Source: Lunasporangiospora selenospora
Taxonomy: Eukaryota; Mortierellomycota; Mortierellomycetes; Mortierellales; Mortierellaceae
DNA: 17,355 bases
Assembly (NCBI GenBank): GCA_015680635.1
Contig: JAABOA010000123.1
Coordinates: forward strand, 5,371-22,725
Reading direction: 5' to 3'
The notes beneath the pieces are model-generated. The model did no database searches, had not been told where the DNA came from, and saw only the letters and a list, made by a program, of their open reading frames with translations. The position numbers and the translations under genes were made by a program. Of the stretch, positions 8,940 through 17,355 are shown in pieces (position 1 is the stretch's first letter; the number at the start of each line of letters is the position of its first letter).

Positions 8940-10651
8940 ATGCATTTATCTCTCTGGCAGGCACAGTCCTCGCGCAGGATCGTTGCCTCATCTACTCGGG
9001 CGACTGTACTCATCTTCCTGGTCCTGCATCTGATTACATCCTCAGCGGCCTTGCAGCAACCAGAGTCTCTACACTATAACCGCCTCCTCAAGGCACCAGT
9101 CAATACCGAGGAACCCCTCTCATTGCCATTACAGGTATGTTCCCTCCCCAGGCTTCACCTCCCTTCCCCCACTTTCTCCACTTGCCCCAACTTCTAGCGA
9201 GTTCAAATCGAAAGGGAAGAAGGGGGGGGGGAGTGCTCTCATCGATAACATGCACTGACATATTGGATGCTTCCGTATTCTTTCCTGACAACCTGTAGCG
9301 CCGTGCACGGCCATTGTTATCCCAATGGCAACGACGACAACTCCCCATTGTTGGCCAGGTCCTCAACCCTCCTGCAACTCCGGATGCTGGCACTAAGGAA
9401 CCTGGCACTACGGGTCCTGGCACTACGGGTCCTGGCACTACGGATCCTGGTACAGGGCCAACTACAAACCCAACTAATCCGACCGTACCATCGTCGTCTT
9501 CAACTACTTCAACTACCACTACTACCACCACCACTACTACCACCACAACCACAACCACAACCACAGCAGCACCCTCACCTTCTCCTTCATCGTCCTCGTC
9601 CAGCGAGACCTCCACCTCCACTGAGACTCGCGAAAAAACCACCAGCACCCGCAGTCATACCAACACCCTTCCTCACACTCCGTCAGTCAATCCCACATCT
9701 ACAGCCACCTCAACCAAGACCAACCCAACGGGTCCGCCTTCACCCACCCCTTCAAACGATACATCTGAGAACAAGTCAATGCTCCCAATCATCCTTGGCT
9801 CAGTCCTTGGCGCAGCTGTATTAATCGGTGCTGGCGCATTCTTTTTCTGGCGTTACCGTCGGCAACGACGATTTGATTCGAAGCGTCCCCTGAGTTTCTT
9901 GGCCTTGGCCATGGATGATCCCTCGGGCGCGAACAGTACTTCATCCGCGATTGCTGCAGACAGCGCCATTTATGACCCCAATCGCCTCAGCACCTCACAA
10001 TCCGCATTGCGATACACTCCCCCAATGTCGGCACGGTTTATGGGCACACATACTGAGGGCAGCAATCGAAACAGTTATCAGTCATCGTCAGGCATTTCGG
10101 GCGGCGCGGCAGCCTTTGCTGCGTGGAACCAGGATGACGAGAATTCGTCACTTGTGGGTCCTGGAGGAAGCATTGCTGGTGGTGTTGGTGCTGGTGCTGG
10201 ATCTCACCTGGCAGGAGACGAGGCATTACACGAGCAGGAGCGTGAAATGTACTCGGATGGATTGGGGTACCTCCCACCCATGTCAGAGCCCTTTGTGGCC
10301 ACGTCTATGGTTTCCTTGTCGCCTCATGACCCACTTCATACGCGGTACAGTCGATTCCAGGAAGCCCAGGTGCTGCCTCCGGCGGAGGATGATACAGCTA
10401 GCGAGACGGCAACTGGTACCCGACCCCGGTTGGCGACTCCTACGCATTCGCCTCTACTAGCCTCCTCCGAGGCGCTACCTCTTGAGGCCCTGCGCGGGCA
10501 AACGTCAGACGCTGCGCCTGTTGCCGGTAGTCCTCAATCCTATCCCACAGACTCTCCATCTGTCACCTCTGCGACAACGACAACCGTTGCCTCTGCACCC
10601 AATGTGACAATAACACGGCATGAAGTAGACGATGACTATCAGTTTCCTTAA
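8940..10651 (+). CDS. Thr/Ser-rich single-pass membrane protein, probable cell-surface protein
   Basis: Two exons, 8940-9134 and 9299-10651, joined in phase 0 (GTATGT...TGTAG), encode 515 residues. The N terminus has a short basic stretch and a hydrophobic segment (ATVLIFLVLHLITSSAA, about 21-37) typical of a signal peptide. Residues about 90-110 hold TGPGT-type repeats. About 120-145 is nearly pure Thr (mucin-like, likely O-glycosylated), followed by a Ser/Thr/Pro stalk. One TM helix lies at about 227-249 (LPIILGSVLGAAVLIGAGAF) and is followed by the basic stop-transfer WRYRRQRR. The remaining 265 residues are a Ser-rich, Gly/Ala-containing, probably cytosolic tail starting FDSKRPLSFLALAMDD. 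The layout is that of fungal wall-stress-sensor or Mid2-like proteins, but I see no WSC or other named ectodomain. Poly(A) signals follow at 10678 and 10692. Confidence 0.8.
9401..9445 (+). repeat. 15-bp tandem repeat coding for TGPGT units
   Basis: Three copies of CCTGGCACTACGGGT, the last with GAT in place of GGT, sit in frame in the extracellular part of the membrane protein. A less exact copy lies just before them. Confidence 0.9.
9499..9565 (+). repeat. ACC/ACT/ACA triplet microsatellite coding for poly-Thr
   Basis: A run of Thr codons using all of ACC, ACT and ACA. The mixture of synonymous codons suggests either selection for Thr or an old microsatellite. On the other strand it gives a poly-Val ORF, which is a shadow. 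Confidence 0.85.
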
Positions 10652-10677
10652 TCCGATTGTCTACTGATAATGTTTAT

Positions 10678-10697
10678 AATAAATTTAAACCAATAAA
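10678..10697 (+). terminator. Poly(A) signals of the membrane-protein gene
   Basis: AATAAA occurs at 10678-10683 and 10692-10697, 27 and 41 bases after the TAA stop, as expected for a 3' end. Confidence 0.6.
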
Positions 10698-10756
10698 AAA
10701 TAATGAAAAGGGGTAAACATAATCATTTTGTTTTTGTTTGCTTGTTCTTGTTTTGC

Positions 10757-10762
10757 TTTATT
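10757..10762 (-). terminator. Poly(A) signal of the WBP11-like gene
   Basis: On the minus strand this reads AATAAA, about 85 bases after the stop at 10847. Both genes must end within the 195 bases between their stops. Confidence 0.5.
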
Positions 10763-10846
10763 TCGTTTGTTCTGGCTCTAATGGCTTTTTCACTCCTTTT
10801 TTTTTTTTTTAAAAAAAAGTAAAAAGACAATGAAATGCTAATAGGC

Positions 10847-13350
10847 TCACAAAAGTCCATCTCCCTCCAGACTCTGCAGAAAATCATTATACTCCTGCTT
10901 CTTTTTCTTTTCACGATCCACTGGTGGTGCTGGGTTGGGCGCCGAGGCGGTGGTAACAGATACATCGGGTGCACTGTTCACAGATAGCTTCATCGAGCCT
11001 GCACCAATCGAAGATAGATCCACGCTTGGGGCAAGGTTGACTCGAGGCAAGCGTAAACCCAGCAAAGAACTTTCGCGGTGTTCCTGTTCAACCCCGTTCT
11101 TGTCCGGCGACGAAGTCAGACTCGAGGAGGAACCTGAAAACATTGACCCTACAGATGCTCTGGTGATCGACTCTGGGATCAATCCCAATGTTGAATCGTA
11201 GGCCTTTGAGGAGGATCGAGTCTCGACTCGCTCATCGTTATCATCATCATCCACGCCAGGGGCAGCATTGACAGGCCTGCCAATCTTTCCCTTTTGTGAG
11301 ACTCGTTTTCGCATGATCGTCGATGGAACGAGATGAACCAACTCCTTTTGAAGATTGCGAAGCTGAGGTTGTGCTGAAATACTGGTTGGACCAGCGACCA
11401 GCGCTGGCTTCTTGGTCGGTAATCCAGGCGGGGCGAGACCAGCTCCGGGTCTTGGAGGTAATGCATGGGTCGCAGATGAAGCATTGATCGGGTTTGTTGA
11501 ATCATTGGATACCAAGGATGCCCTTTCATCCCCTGAGATTCCCCTATTTGCGTTGGCAGCTCTTTCTGCCATGACTGCCTGCTTCTTGGCCTCTTTCTCA
11601 TCCATTGGCAAATGTCCAGTCATTGGGTCACTCTGAGGATTGGATATCCGCGGTGGTCTGGGTGTCCTTGAAGGAGGTGGAGGTCGATAGGATGAAGGCG
11701 GAGGCGGAGGTCGCATAGATGGTCTGTGTGACATAGGAGGTCCATATGCGTCAGGTGGTGGCCCGTATCCAGGCGGACCAAATCCTGGAGGACCCATTCC
11801 TGGAGGACCCATTCCTGGAGGACCCATTCCTGGAGGACCCATTGGAGGTGGGCCATTATAGCCAGGGAAAGGCACAGGAAGTGGGGTACCATATACTCCT
11901 GGTTGTACGGGCGGATAACTATTGTTAAATGGTGGTCGGAATCCTGGAGGTGCTCCTATCCAAATTGAAATGAGAAGATTAGCATATAGGTTTCGAGTAA
12001 ACCACTGGTATGTCTAGTCGGGGGCAAGTTGAAGGCCTCATTTACCGTATGGGTGGTTGAAAGGAGGTCCTTGTCCCGGGGGACCTGGCATCATGATGCC
12101 AGGAGATCGTCCGTCTGAAGGATAAGGGCCACCTGGACCCAGTGGCCGTTGTGGAGGAGGGTATGAGTGCTGTTGGTATCGGGTTTGTCTCCGCAAATCA
12201 ACCGCCGGTTTTGGTTTAGAGAGCTGTGAGAATCGCTCCTGTTCATTTTTAGGTGGAGCAGGTCCTTCAGGCAAAGGAGGCATAAACCTCTCATCATCCT
12301 CATCAATTTCCGATTCTGAGGAGCTTTCAGAATCAGAGTCCGAGTCGGAATCCGAGTCGTCGGAATCCGAGTCCGAGTCCTGCTCCGAATCTGCTGCTTC
12401 CTTTGGTGGATCTTGTGCTGATGCATCTGCATGACTAAATGGTGACATCTCTGAGGGTAGCGGAGCTATTTTTTTAACAAGGGGTTTAAGGGATAATAAC
12501 AGAAGATTAGAGACTACTCTTTTATAGTCAAATGAATTCATCAAGTAGAATGGTATAGTGGGCCGTCTCTTACGATACTCCAAGTAGGGCTGTCCTGGCG
12601 GTGGAGCGCCATATGGGTTCAAGACTGGGTCATAGTAAATCGATCGGGTTGGATCTCGAGCAGGCTCTGCAACTGCAACTGGAGCCTCCTTTTCTGCATC
12701 CGTCTTCTTACTATAAAAATAATAATATCCAGTTGAGTGGTGGGTGGCAAATTAGTGTGAAAATAATGCTGGGGTCGAAATAAAAAGATATCAAGAGTGG
12801 ATCCAATTGGGAATATCCTTACGGCTTGACTTTGATTCCATGAGCTTTCTTGATATCGTTAATCTGTGTCATCCGTTCCCGCAACTCGGCGAGTTTCTTT
12901 TGTTCATCCTTGTCCAATTTTCCTGATTTTTCGAGATCCTCATATTTAACAAGCTCAGGTTCGGTAATTGTATCCTTGAGGGCACTCCCAATCTGGCGTA
13001 CTTTTTTGCGATCTTGTTTGTTCTATGGATCAATTTGAAGTTGAAACAGCTATGTTAGAAATAAAATAGTGGAGAGAAACAATAGATTGATCTATTTGAT
13101 TTTTATGTCTGTCCTGGATACCTTTTTCTTTTCCTTTTTGTGCTGGTCCTTGCCTTGTACCCAAGAAAACAGAGTAAGCGAAAAAGAGAAGCGTGCATGT
13201 ACAGACAGATCAGGTAAAGATCGAGATGCAGTCGTTAGTGAGACTAAAAAGAATCAGTGGGTTGAGGACAAGCAGATGGACGCGTCGAGTAGCGATAAAC
13301 ATACGGTACTGGTCCGCTGGATTGAGCGACCTGCCACTTCTGCGTCCCAT
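10847..13350 (-). CDS. WBP11: WBP11-family splicing protein (WW domain-binding protein 11 homologue)
   Basis: WBP11 is a nuclear, proline-rich spliceosome-associated protein that binds WW domains such as that of PQBP1. Six exons in minus-strand order: 13350-13305, 13153-13122, 13022-12823, 12710-12574, 12465-12046, 11955-10847; 1944 nt, 647 residues. All phases join with GT...AG borders. The N terminus, MGRRSGRSLNPADQYR then KDQHKKEKKKNKQDRKKVRQ, matches the family start (MGRRS...NPTDQARKE...KKNKKQR). A basic, helical region follows to about residue 92 (KKAHGIKVKP). YYDPVLNPYGAPPPGQPY is at about 117-134, and PLPSEM resembles the family's IPLPDMP. An Asp/Ser tract lies at about 165-198. Pro-rich WW-binding stretches fill about 215-370, including four PPGMG-type repeats. 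The conserved C-terminal block LVHLVPSTIMRKRV is near 480-495, and the protein ends EYNDFLQSLEGDGLL, like the family's YEAFMKEMEGLL. It is convergent with the surface-protein gene and divergent from the binding-protein gene. Confidence 0.9.
11783..11842 (-). repeat. Four exact 15-bp repeats in the Pro-rich region of WBP11
   Basis: TCCTGGAGGACCCAT (plus strand) occurs four times without a mismatch and codes for MGPPG units on the minus strand. Exact identity suggests recent expansion, so copy number may vary between strains. Confidence 0.95.
12320..12400 (-). repeat. Degenerate hexamer repeat coding for the Asp/Ser tract
   Basis: GAGTCC/GAATCC-like hexamers in tandem encode alternating Ser and Asp in WBP11 exon 5; such acidic Ser runs are usual casein-kinase-2-type sites. 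Confidence 0.75.
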
Positions 13351-14164
13351 GTGAGTGAATAAACCGTCGATGCCTCGCTTAATGAAGAGAAAGAATGAGA
13401 GAGAGAAAAAGAGTCTTTGCACTCATTTAGCAGTCGCTCTCACTCTTGAGGTGGCTGAGCATTGGGTATGTCAAAAAGTACCCGTGGGTCTCCCGCGTGG
13501 CCCACATTAAGCTGGGTTCACTGCAGCACAGACGTTCTCTCCCCACATGGGTTGTTCAGGAACGGTCTAGGCCAGCAACCTTGCATGGGCCTGCCTTTTG
13601 GCCGTGCGACAAGCCTCAGCTCATTGAGGCACTCCTCTGCTTGCACAATGCCTCTGGAGGAACGATAGTCCACTCTTCTCAAACCGTGCGTTGGACGAAA
13701 GCGGACATCCTTCTCTGCAGGTCATTGTCGAGGGAGCCCATAGTCTCAGCCTGGTGGCACAGGGACAGGCGCTCGGCTCCCAAAGTCTATGCTCCGCCAT
13801 CGGCACTGTCAATAGGGCCCCCGACCGTTCGCACTGGGGCACACCAAGCCCAGCCGAGCAAAAGAAACAACAACACTGAAAAGAAGGTTTTTTTTGTTGG
13901 CTCTTTGTTCCTTGTTCCTTGTTCCGCCCTTCCTTCCTTCCTTGTCGGATGACCCCCTACCCCCTTCTCTGAATCTTGTCTTCGAACCTGCACCCCAGCT
14001 CATCCTCACTCTTGCCAGTAGCATCACCCCCAGCAGCAGAGAGAGAAAGAAACAGACTGATCCATTGAACGACCACATCTGTCCCCTGCCAGCCTGAAGT
14101 CGCCTATTGTTGATTCCCACGCCATTCTTTGGTCATTGTTCATCCGCTCATCACATTTGACATT
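13351..14164. promoter_or_regulatory. Divergent intergenic region between WBP11 and the PBP-like gene
   Basis: These 814 bases should hold both promoters. On the minus strand, just before the WBP11 ATG, there is a CT tract (about 13378-13415). On the plus strand, before the PBP-like gene, there is TTGTTCC in three tandem copies and a TTCC run (about 13905-13945). The middle (about 13440-13850) is GC-richer and open in several frames (168 residues on plus, 73 on minus). These ORFs overlap each other and match nothing I know, so I leave them out. Confidence 0.5.
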
Positions 14165-16026
14165 ATGCTCAGCTCTATCACTGCGCTGGTCACGTTGATG
14201 GCCATGGCCATTGTGGTCACCGCTCAGGGTTCCTGCGGCGGTATCATTGGAAGTAAGAATGAAAAGTCGAGAAAGTCCCCTTCTATCCGATTGTCTTTTA
14301 GATGTTTATCCAGTCTGCTCACCCCGCCTTGCTTTCCTCCCGACTCTTAACGACAACAAAAGACGGCACATTCTACACAGTCAAGTACTATGACACATTC
14401 ACTGTGGTCACTAGCAAGGACCCCTATCGCCCGGATATTAACCCAGAAGACTATTTGTTGTATTGTGGACTGGAAGACCCTAACCCCCCAGAGTTTGCCA
14501 GCATCAGAAGCAGATTCCAAATCCCACTCCTGAGAGTTGCTGTTGGACAGAACGCTACTGGGTCCTTCCTTGAAGTAAGTTTTTCTCCTCTCCTTTTTTT
14601 TTCTTTTTTTTTTAAATCTTGAATGAGAATATTGATCGCTAACCGAGTCTATTTAGCTTCTTGGTCAGAGAGAAAAAATTGTGCGCATCTCGAAACCAGA
14701 CGGTCTCATTTCACCCTGCTTACAAGCCCTTACCAAGAATCAAACTATTGGAGTTTTTGACAACGCAGATCCTAACGCATATATCGGCATTGATGGCGCC
14801 TTCGTGGACCGACAGCATACTTCTCAAGACAAGGATATCTGGATACCAAACGCTGAGGTTGACCCCATTGAAAGATTGGCATTCATCAAACCGGTTTCTC
14901 TTTTCTTTGGACAAGGACAACGTGGCGAGGATGTCTTCAGTAAAATTAAGACAGGCTACGAGGATATTAGAGACACTGCTAAACAGATCGATCAATCTCA
15001 CAAAAAACGTATTGGTTGGGTACAATACGACTCTGGAAGTGGAAGATGGGAGCTCGTAAACACTTTATTTGTCAGGACAATCATTCGTGATGCTGGTATG
15101 AACTCTTGCCTTTGGCCTGGATTCAGTTCCTTTCATCTCTCTTTTCTAGGATCCTGTTTTCCTTACTCATTTTTTTATCCATGCTTTATCTAGGGGGTGT
15201 TTCCTTCCCACTCAGCGGAGGATTGGACCAGGAAACTATTCATTTGCAGCCTCAAGAAATGAAAGACTTGGTCCGGAATTCGCACATTATCATCGATCAG
15301 TCTGATATCAACGCATTTCCCTCCATTCCATCGAGATTTCAATCATGGCTCCGATTAGCCGGGTTCGCCAGCAACGAGGACACTCTTGTACTTTCGGACC
15401 ATCAAGTCTACTCACTTGATAGTACTAGAAACTTTCGCGGATCAACTGGTAAGCAGCTGGAGAATACTCTCACTTGCTTGCTCTCAGTCAAGCAGCAGTA
15501 TGCTTGATTTCGATTACTCATCATTGTCTTTTTTGTCCTTAAATACCCTGCCTTAGATTACTTCTACCGTCCTGCTGTACGTCCCGACCTGTTGCTGCGG
15601 GATTTGATCCGCGCTCAATATAGTAACTACAACCCAAAAGTGAATTATACCATGACGTTCCTGAACAGGGGCTTCTCGTACGAAGCTAAAGCTGCAACCG
15701 TACTCACAGAGGCCGACTGTGATAAGCCAGTCTATAACGATGAGCCAATTGTTCCCTTCGTTGACCCCATCTTTACTGGAGATGGTCGAGTGACCGCTCC
15801 ACCTACTGGCTCTGGCCCTTATGGCGGTGGAAGTCCATCTAACCAAGGAGGCAGCGGCAGCGGTGGAGGTTCGAGCAAGACTGGCATTATTGTTGCCGTG
15901 GTTGTCGTTGCAGTCCTGGTCGGCGCCGGTTTTGCGTTTGCGTTCTTCAAGTGGAGTAAGCGCGCCAAGGAGGACCGGTTTATTGAACTCGAGGAAGAGA
16001 TGAATAACGAGATCCCCCTGCATTAA
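14165..16026 (+). CDS. Membrane-anchored protein with a TroA/FecB-type periplasmic-binding-protein domain
   Basis: Five exons (14165-14252, 14363-14574, 14657-15095, 15194-15448, 15557-16026) give 1464 nt, 487 residues; all phases join. A signal peptide is clear (MLSSITALVTLMAMAIVVTA, cleavage near residue 20). The ectodomain carries marks of cluster A-II (class III) solute-binding proteins: a first lobe with VAVGQNATGSFLELLGQREK; then PIERLAFIKPVSLFFGQGQR leading into FSKIKTGYEDIRD, like the family's 'ALFF..E..A...F..I...Y'; DAGGVSFPLSGG at the lobe hinge; and a late RPDLLLRDLIRAQY, like 'RPDL.L.DL...'. In bacteria such proteins deliver iron-siderophore, haem or B12 to ABC importers; fungi have no such importers, so the ligand here is unknown. 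A Gly/Ser stalk precedes one TM helix at about 441-463 (GIIVAVVVVAVLVGAGFAFA) and a 24-residue tail that is basic, then acidic. NAT and NYT are potential N-glycosylation sites. Fold assigned by pattern; anchoring inferred. Confidence 0.82.
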
Positions 16027-16098
16027 AGGAGAGGCACCCTCTTGATTACCATCCAGATAACTCTTTCCTCCTCCCCCTTTCATCCCACAGATCTCAGT

Positions 16099-16104
16099 AA
16101 TAAA
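16099..16104 (+). terminator. Poly(A) signal of the PBP-like gene
   Basis: AATAAA, 73 bases after the stop codon, followed by a T-rich run. Confidence 0.6.
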
Positions 16105-16846
16105 TCTTTCATCTCTTTTTTTTAGGCCATGTGACTATGAACCTTAATGTCCATCTGCATTATTGCCAGCATCTTTGTTTGTGGCGGTCAACACAACAAA
16201 GGAAATCAAACTGGCCCTCTGAAAAAAGAAGGCTTTTTTTTGGTTTATAATTCAGGCTTGCTCTATTTGGAGCTGTGCCTCTTACATAAGGTCTGCCTTT
16301 GGATTAATCGGCAGAAACAGTCTTTCGGGGAAGAAGGGGAGAGGGGAGAGGGTGAGGAGGTTCGAGGACCAGGTGCGCGAACCGAGGAGCTGGGAATAAA
16401 AACCCCCAACATAAGACATACGACGCATCCCTTCTTCCCATCTTCCCCGCGGGTGTGGATCCCCAAAAAGCCTAACTGAGAAAAGTTCCCATTGATCTTT
16501 TCGAATCCCTGGAACGACGCTGACGCACCATCATCAAACGGATGTGCCAGCAAAATAATAAAAATAAAAATGAAAGCCAGTTGATTTGCAACCGACCAAA
16601 AGAGACTCAAAATGCCGTTTAGACTATCTGCAGAAATCTGTGCTGAATGCGTGGTACTTTTTGTGTACTGTGAAAATACATCATTGCGTCTTCAATTAAA
16701 GACTTGGGATGCTCCGCTCGGCATATTGAAACGTGAGCAAAAGACGATTATGAAAGGGTGAGAGTGAGTGAGTGAATGAGGCATGTTTCTGAATATGAGG
16801 GTGGGGACTCCCGCCCGCGTCCGTGGCTCGATGGGCCGTTAGGCTA

Positions 16847-17089
16847 ATGCTGTTCGTGTCCATGGACGAGAAAAGAGAGGCAGCGCATCCGTGGTTATAT
16901 TCCCAGCTTCCGAGCCCAATTTTGGGTGACCAACCCCAGCTGCGCTCGGAAGAAGAGTACCATGCCTTCTTGAGCGTTGCACATGGGCAAGCAAAGCTTT
17001 CCAGTAACCCAGGCGGGTGTGGAGAAAAACCCCGACGGCGGAAGCAGGACCAAAGGAAGGAGGAATGGATCAAAAGAGAAGAAGGATGA
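16847..17089 (+). CDS. Possible small ORF, 80 residues, unknown
   Basis: The ORF starts MLFVSMDEKREAAHPWLYSQ, continues through LGDQPQLRSEEEYHAFLSVA and ends in a very basic, charged tail (EKPRRRKQDQRKEEWIKREEG-like). It is not simple sequence and the composition is protein-like, but there is no family match, no clear leader and no conserved motif that I recognise. The opposite strand is also open over much of the same bases, which weakens the case. Confidence 0.2.
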   Translation: MLFVSMDEKREAAHPWLYSQLPSPILGDQPQLRSEEEYHAFLSVAHGQAKLSSNPGGCGEKPRRRKQDQRKEEWIKREEG

Positions 17090-17280
17090 GAGAATCGAGC
17101 TCAACATTTGACTGACCCACAACCAAAAGGACAAAGGGAGTGGTGCCGAATATAGAACTTTGCAGATCCGATTAGTCGAGACGATCAAAGTTCAAAGCAC
17201 GCCATGAGAGATGACAAGCGAGGTTCCAGAGCTGTCTCTCGAGGTGCCCTCTGGCCGCTGGATACGATCCTGTTTACGGC

Positions 17281-17355
17281 TCAAGGCTGACCCGAACATG
17301 ACTGATAGCAGGTTACCGTCTGTCCACCAGAGGTGCACTGAGAGCACGAGATAAC
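17281..17355 (-). CDS. Possible 3' end of a Cys-rich protein gene entering from the right edge
   Basis: On the minus strand the frame is open from the edge to TGA at 17281-17283 and reads VISCSQCTSGGQTVTCYQSC then SGQP. The spacing C-x2-C-x7-C-x3-C and the Gly/Ser/Thr composition resemble the end of a secreted Cys-rich fungal protein. With 24 codons visible this could be chance; another minus-strand frame is open over the same bases. Confidence 0.2.
   Translation of the reverse strand, partial: VISCSQCTSGGQTVTCYQSCSGQP

Larger units (their letters stand above)
16027..17280. other. Spacer after the PBP-like gene, weak ORFs only
   Basis: It contains the 3' flank of the PBP-like gene, a purine-rich stretch near 16330-16370, an A/T-rich stretch near 16555-16575 with AATAAA motifs on plus, and the 80-codon ORF at 16847-17089. 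No RNA gene was recognised. Confidence 0.5.

Noticed and set aside
9100-9648. 182-residue minus-strand ORF with a poly-Val run
   Set aside because: It is the complement of the Thr triplet repeat and the TGPGT repeats of the membrane-protein gene; the plus frame has the signal peptide, TM helix and correct splice.
9267-9824. 185-residue plus ORF in another frame of the membrane-protein gene
   Set aside because: It is a Leu/Pro/Arg-rich shadow of the Thr/Ser repeats; the accepted frame continues into a TM helix and tail.
13446-13952. 168-residue plus-strand ORF, and a 73-residue minus ORF over part of it
   Set aside because: They lie in the divergent promoter region and overlap each other on opposite strands, with no motif, no leader before a good ATG and no family resemblance.
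16490-16540. TTCGAATCC-like string suggesting a tRNA T arm
   Set aside because: No flanking acceptor stem, D arm or anticodon arm can be folded around it.

Overview
The window is nuclear DNA from a fungus. Its genes are split by many short introns (about 80-160 bases) with GT...AG borders. Pyrimidine-rich leaders precede the starts, 3' ends carry AATAAA-type signals, and the proteins are typical of fungi. Intron density, abundant CT microsatellites and the protein types suggest an early-diverging filamentous fungus such as a Mortierella relative. That assignment is an inference; no rRNA or other taxonomic marker is present. I found no operons, CRISPR array, convincing tRNA or rRNA gene, or intact mobile element.

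Layout, left to right. (1) Bases 1-271, minus strand: the N-terminal part of an unrecognised gene leaving the left edge. (2) Bases 272-1850: a pyrimidine/purine-rich spacer that serves this gene and the next. (3) Bases 1851-5646, plus strand: a ten-exon striatin gene (852 codons modelled), the scaffold of the STRIPAK PP2A-kinase complex; one of its introns needs a GC-AG border. (4) Bases 5647-8939: a long spacer with microsatellites and a few small ORFs. The most plausible is a minus-strand 84-residue ORF with two CxxC pairs (6260-6514). (5) Bases 8940-10651, plus: a two-exon gene for a Thr/Ser-rich single-pass membrane protein. (6) Bases 10847-13350, minus: a six-exon gene for a WBP11-family splicing protein, convergent with (5). 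(7) Bases 14165-16026, plus: a five-exon gene for a membrane-anchored protein with a TroA/FecB-type periplasmic-binding-protein domain, divergent from (6). (8) Bases 16027-17280: a spacer with weak ORFs, then a possible Cys-rich 3' end of a minus-strand gene at the right edge.

The genes do not form one pathway: signalling scaffold, cell-surface protein, splicing factor and surface ligand-binding protein. Two encode single-pass surface proteins with similar topology (signal peptide, extracellular part, low-complexity stalk, C-terminal-side TM helix). The most unusual item is the fungal surface protein with a bacterial-type solute-binding fold. I saw no clear multi-gene system of a new kind.
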